Below are positions 59,629-64,000 of a stretch of DNA of 64,000 bases, piece by piece. The DNA is from Pyxicephalus adspersus. Lineage: Eukaryota > Chordata > Amphibia > Anura > Pyxicephalidae. Under the pieces are notes generated by a model, which saw only the letters and a program-made list of their open reading frames with translations, had not been told where the DNA came from and did no database searches. The DNA lies in the NCBI RefSeq assembly GCF_032062135.1, contig NC_092861.1, forward strand, positions 2,756,035-2,820,034, given 5' to 3'. The position numbers were made by a program, and so were the translations under genes. Within the stretch, counting starts at the first letter, position 1; each line of letters begins with the position of its first letter.

Positions 59629-61920
59629 AGCCTTCCGGCAACCATTGCATGCATAATTATGCATATATGGCCCTGTGTTGATAACCAAATAAATTTCTTC
59701 CTTTAGATTAAACAAAACCAAAAACAAATATTATAATAATATTTGCACTGCCTTATTCCATTCCCCAAATCATATCTGTGATTTACTGGCACTCAGATTT
59801 TCCTTTAAAGCATGGGCTGTAAAGTCCAGCCATTTGCCTGCCTCCCCATTTCACCGCACAACCACCAATACCATACATCCTGCAACTCTCCCGCACGGCC
59901 CGTAGCCAAGTCTGCATCCAGGTAGCCAGTCCGTTCTTTGCACCAAGACTCCCACAGATGCAACAAGGCAGCGGCACCATGTTGGCCAACATTTCATTAA
60001 AGCTTTGATTCTGCTCCAAAGAAATAGAAGCAAAGATACATTCAAAGACAGACGTGGCACAGCTGAGGCTGTGGCTTTAATTAAGCTGATTACATCAAAA
60101 CATTGTCAAAATGTATATTTTACCGCTCACTGGATGAGCCTAATGATAGATTTAAGTGTTTTTTCAAGCAGATATAATGGTCACACTGCAATCTGCAAAG
60201 TTGTATCTCTTCCTGTACAGCCAATGCTTGGTATTAGTTTTTTTTCTGTGGAATATAAAATGTGTTTTAACATAAAAAGCAAATTAAACTTTCTCTAACA
60301 TTAAAGCATTGAATGACAAAAGCAAGCCGTGCACCCATTGGTTGGTCCACATATGAATGACACCCATAAATAATGGATCGTACCACCACACATATCATTT
60401 GCAGTTTATCAAAATGTAAATTGATCCTTATATTTTCACTTGATTGTTTTAATACATTTACATAAGCCTTTGTGCACAAGATCCAATATTCATTCCAAGA
60501 GAAGCTGATCAGGAGGTCAGCCCATTGGATGGATCAATGAAAATGTTCCCAACCTCTTGAGGTTCTTTTGATTCAGCTTTCATCATCTTTAATTCTTCGA
60601 ATGCAGAAATAACGTTTGGAAAGATCCAATGGATGGTTGGTCCAAACTGGAAAATCAACTCGGCTTATCCATGATCTAGAGGACTTGATATTTGTGCAGC
60701 CTTGGCTGTATTTACATGGAAGTGAAAGAGGGCAGAGGTTAAAGTGCACTGTGCCCATACCATGAACATCAAGCTATTTGTGTTCTTAACATGCATTATG
60801 GGCTCTAGCACATTAGTGTGTTGCCTTAACAAAGCACATGCACTGGTCCCTTGGCTTGCTTGGGTTTTCCATTGTTAATAGAAACCCAAATGCATCCTAC
60901 CAACATACTGCAACCCATCCACTGCCATTAAAAATGCCCCAACCACATTGGTAAAACCAATATGGCGTTTAAGCAGCCCATTCCGTCAATGGGTTCCTAA
61001 TCTGGCACATTGCTTCCAACGTGGTAATGCATTTTGTGCCACATTCAGCAACCCCATGACCGGAAGTTCTGCCACACACAGCTCATTGGAACATGTATGG
61101 CAATGCATGTGTGTCCCCTACTATGCACCTCAAAGCTATAATGGGAACGAGACCGAAACGAGCTTGAACCCATTCAGCTCCTGTAGCTGTATACCCCATG
61201 GAGCAGAGAAATGTTCACCTGCCCACTACAGGCCTTTTTATTCAGTAGTAACATTGGGAATACATAGAGAAATACAGTTTGGTATTATTTGTTTTTCAAG
61301 CTCGGCTTTTATTTTGCAATTGCAAAGTTCTTTATTTTTGAGATAAAAAAGAAAAAGAGTTCTGGTTCATAATAAAAAATTGAAATTTGATTAGAAAATC
61401 AATGTATCTGACGGTTGAAGTATTCAGAATAAATTATTGTGGGCTCCATTGGCTTATTCTGGGGGTCTCGTGCCAAGGGGGTCGCTACATTCAGATTTGT
61501 GTTGCTGGTTTGCGTTCAGTATTAGGTAAACTGAATGAGGCTGTGCTGACAAAGGCGCCCTTGCAAATCGCCAGAATATCAGCGCAGTCATTCTGCATGA
61601 GAATGCGGGGGTCATCCTCTAGGAAGGAGCCTGGTTTTTGGAAACTTTCCAAGCCATCTTTCTGGAGCCGAACCAAATAAAACAGATGTTTCCAACACAT
61701 CCCCTCAGGGCTGAATGTAGCTGTCTGTTCTGTCCCCCGTTATGTGCCGGACTTGGGGGCTGTCGTTAGGCACTTCTGCTGCAAGCGCCTTATGCTGCGC
61801 TGTGTCCATATCCCCCTGCGGCCTCGCTCATACCGTTACCTCTTTTCCCAGCTGCAAGAAGTCACTGTATACTGTGCGGCTCAGTCAAATAGGAAGCAAA
61901 CATATGGCACAAACAAGATG

Positions 61921-61942
61921 TTTGTGTGTGTGTGTGTGTTTT
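61921..61942. repeat. (TG)n microsatellite
   Basis: About eight to nine TG dinucleotides within an otherwise unique region. Confidence 0.9.
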
Positions 61943-62105
61943 GTACAGGAACGGCTGGAGTGGGATTTGGTTGCTGTTGTCAAAAAAAGACTATAAAGTA
62001 CAACTCCAGGCAAAAATCTATAGCCGGAGTGCTACTAGGCCAAGCGTGCCCCTGGTATGAGACCTGCAGGTAATACATTCTGTGCTCTTTTTTTGTAACA
62101 GATAC

Positions 62106-62168
62106 ATTCTTGTTACATAGTTAGATTTTTAAAGAGTTTGATCAACAGAAATAAGTCCATTCTACAAA
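62106..62168 (+). repeat. Possible TTACATAGTTA-type dispersed repeat
   Basis: TTGTTACATAGTTAGATTTT, then GTTTGATCAACAGAAATAAG and TCCATTCTAC resembles a short repeat common in frog genomes (TTACATAGTTACATAG ... AAGTCCATCAAGTTCAACC). It is heavily decayed. Confidence 0.35.
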
Positions 62169-62699
62169 ATTGGAAACCCGTGGGCGATCCAGAGGAAGGT
62201 TAAAAAAATCTTTGTTGGAGCTTAACCCAGTTTTTGGAAATGCCCTTAAGTGGAAATTTTTTTTTTACCAAAAGGTTTCCATTGCAAAACCTAATCAATT
62301 GCTCTCTTTTTATTCTCTTTCCACATTTCTGGATTTTAATGCTTTTGATGATGGGCAAGGGGGGTTCTGTATTTCCACCTTTACCCTCCATTGTATGTTA
62401 AATCCCATGCATGCACAGATTTAGATCCTAATACTGGTGCAATGTTTATATGTTGCCATGCTACTAGTGGAGGCGTCAGAATAGGGGATGTACACCCATT
62501 ATTAGAGCACCCCACGTGCTTAAAGAGATCTTACAATGACAGGGGAGCAGGGCAGGGGATGGGTTTGCACCAATACCAGTCCCTTAATAATCGGTAAGTA
62601 TTATCAGCTAAGCAATACTATACAGGTCTTCTTCCTACACCCACCTGAACCTGATTGGATCATCTCTTTGTTAATTTGCTCTTTCCCACTTCCATGCAT

Positions 62700-63545
62700 T
62701 CCAGAATAGCTGTTTGCTTCCTTGTTGTGCTTTCCCCTCTCCCCAAAAAAACTGTTATAGCCAATCCAATATGGTGCCCTGGGAATGTTTTATACACCCA
62801 AAGCCCCCCAAAATGTCTCCTTGTTCTGCTTTCCCCTGAACAAACTATCAAAAAGGAAATTCAGTATGGAACCCTGGAGATGTTCTTTACATGTTGGTGT
62901 ACCCAAACCCCCTCAAAATGCCTCCTTGTTCTGCTTTAGCCTCTCTCAAAAAGAAAATATGTCAAAAAGAAAATCCAATATTGATATGTTTTGTACACTG
63001 TTGGTGTATCCTGCTTTATCCTCTCCCAAAACAAAGTTTTAAAAAGGAAATCCAATATTACGCCCTGTTTTATATGCTGTTGGTGTACAGTATGTCTTCT
63101 TGTTCTTCTTTCCTCTCTCCCAACAAACTGTCAAAAAGGTAAATCCAATATGGCACCCCAGAAATATTTTTTACCCTGTTTGGGTTAACAAAGCTTCAAA
63201 AATGTCTTCTTTTTCTGCTTTCCCCCTCCTAAAACAAACTGTTAAAAAATAAATCCAATATGGCGCCCTGGAGAAGTTCTATATACTGTTGGTATACCCA
63301 AAGNNNNNNNNNNNNNNNNNNNNNNNNNNNNNNNNNNNNNNNNNNNNNNNNNNNNNNNNNNNNNNNNNNNNNNNNNNNNNNNNNNNNNNNNNNNNNNNNN
63401 NNNNNNNNNNNNNNNNNNNNNNNNNNNNNNNNNNNNNNTCTCCCAACAAACTGTTAAAAAGGAAATCCAATATGGCGCCATCAAGATGTTTTATACACTG
63501 TTGGTGTACCAAAAGCTCCCCAAAAATATTACTTCCTTCTTGTGT
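62700..63545. repeat. ~95-110 bp tandem array (contains gap)
   Basis: Units carry TTGTTCTGCTTTCCCCTCTC, CCAACAAACTGTCAAAAAGG, AAATCCAATATGGCGCCCTG, GATGTTTTATACACTGTTGG and TGTACCCAAAG. They start near 62730, 62827, 62930, 63010, 63100, 63215 and 63439, with the gap 63304-63438 removing at least one. Several short ORFs here are shadows of the repeat. Confidence 0.88.
63304..63438. other. Assembly gap (135 N)
   Basis: Run of N inside the 95-110 bp tandem array. Its length fits about one missing unit. Confidence 0.99.
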
Positions 63546-64000
63546 GATTGTCTCCCCAGTTCTGCACTAAGATATTATTATTTTTTATATTGATATATAT
63601 TGATAAGTGAGTTCTCGTCTCACTAGAATGTTTACAGACCGTATATCTATATATTGAAACCTCTTCATTTGACTCATTGCAGTAAAATTGATGGAGGTGG
63701 CTGGTGCCCTGAGTCTGGGGGAGGCCATATTTTTTCCTCCTTCATAGCACAATTCAAGGCTTGGCGTTTCTAAAGCCTTTCCTCCGAGCCACTTGAATCT
63801 TCAAGTGCAACGGTTAAGTAAATATTTATAATCATATGGAGTTTAGATACAATTAAGATCTTCTGTTTGAGTGGAGACGTTTCCTTTGAATGGAGATTAC
63901 AGAGAAATGCTTTGTAAGTGGTGCAACCATGCAAGTACATATAGACGGAGACGTAGCTGAAGAAGTGCAGTGTCTGAACAGCGACCCCTTCCCGTACAAA
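63546..64000. other. Unassigned intergenic sequence
   Basis: No gene or repeat family is recognised. Confidence 0.4.

Larger units (their letters stand above)
59629..62699. other. Unique DNA with a CNE-like block at 60040-60270
   Basis: 60040-60270 (GTGGCTTTAATTAAGCTGAT, TGAGCCTAATGATAGATTTA, TCACACTGCAATCTGCAAAG) looks like conserved non-coding DNA. Elsewhere there is no gene or named repeat, apart from the weak repeat at 62106. Confidence 0.4.

Noticed and set aside
61744..62073. 109-codon ORF (cysteine-rich)
   Set aside because: Includes a (TG)n microsatellite giving VCVCV, no family resemblance, and a competing ORF in another frame.

Overview
The window reads as vertebrate, most likely anuran (frog), nuclear DNA. 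It has long intergenic sequence, V-SINE-like tRNA-derived repeats, short LINE-type 3' tails, Tc1-like and hAT-like transposon fossils, many minisatellites and six assembly gaps (runs of N). No long open reading frame looks like a real protein. Every ORF above about 100 codons lies in low-complexity sequence, in a tandem repeat, across a gap or in unrecognised intergenic sequence, so no protein-coding gene is called.

The one gene I recognise with near certainty is a microRNA. A miR-124 precursor lies on the minus strand at about 7826-7914. Its 20-nt mature arm is a perfect match, and its 5p arm and loop match the mir-124-1 paralogue. The window is therefore probably the locus of the brain lncRNA host of mir-124-1 (MIR124-1HG/Rncr3 in mammals), transcribed right to left. 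The sequence around it (about 4.7-11.2 kb) has no recognisable transposon and retains CpGs, and resembles conserved regulatory DNA. A block about 0.2-0.65 kb upstream of the precursor (8104-8547) recurs in the same orientation at 35067-35514, with a nearly identical 111-116 bp core and colinear flanking matches. This duplicated module is the most interesting undescribed structure I found. Other CNE-like or CpG-retaining blocks are at 10.59-10.95, 14.93-15.50, 19.56-20.56, 25.04-25.42, 49.8-50.35, 58.6-58.85 and 60.04-60.27 kb.

Layout: 0-1.7 kb holds a dead Tc1 copy; 3.5-4.64 kb a 77-bp EcoRI satellite; 4.7-11.2 kb the mir-124 region; 11.2-13.4 kb a SINE and LINE tails; 13.5-16 kb CpG-retaining unique DNA; 16.1 kb a hairpin MITE; 18.1-19.24 kb a 1.1-kb polypurine tract; 19.5-21.3 kb unique DNA; 23.3 kb a second Tc1 fossil; 23.76-24.88 kb tetranucleotide arrays folded into a large palindrome; 26-29.3 kb 30-bp and 12/24-bp minisatellites around three gaps; 30.6-31.1 kb a third, internally deleted Tc1; 33.98-36.7 kb unique DNA with the second copy of the upstream module; 37.1-43.4 kb four unrelated tandem arrays; 44.6-52.4 kb hAT MITEs and unique DNA; 55.3-56.4 kb a 30-bp minisatellite; 59.3 kb a SINE; 62.7-63.55 kb a roughly 100-bp tandem array.

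Gene logic is minimal. The window looks like a neural microRNA locus in a repeat-rich gene desert whose conserved blocks are candidate enhancers or host-transcript exons. That link is inference. The microRNA identity and the repeat structures are read directly from the sequence.
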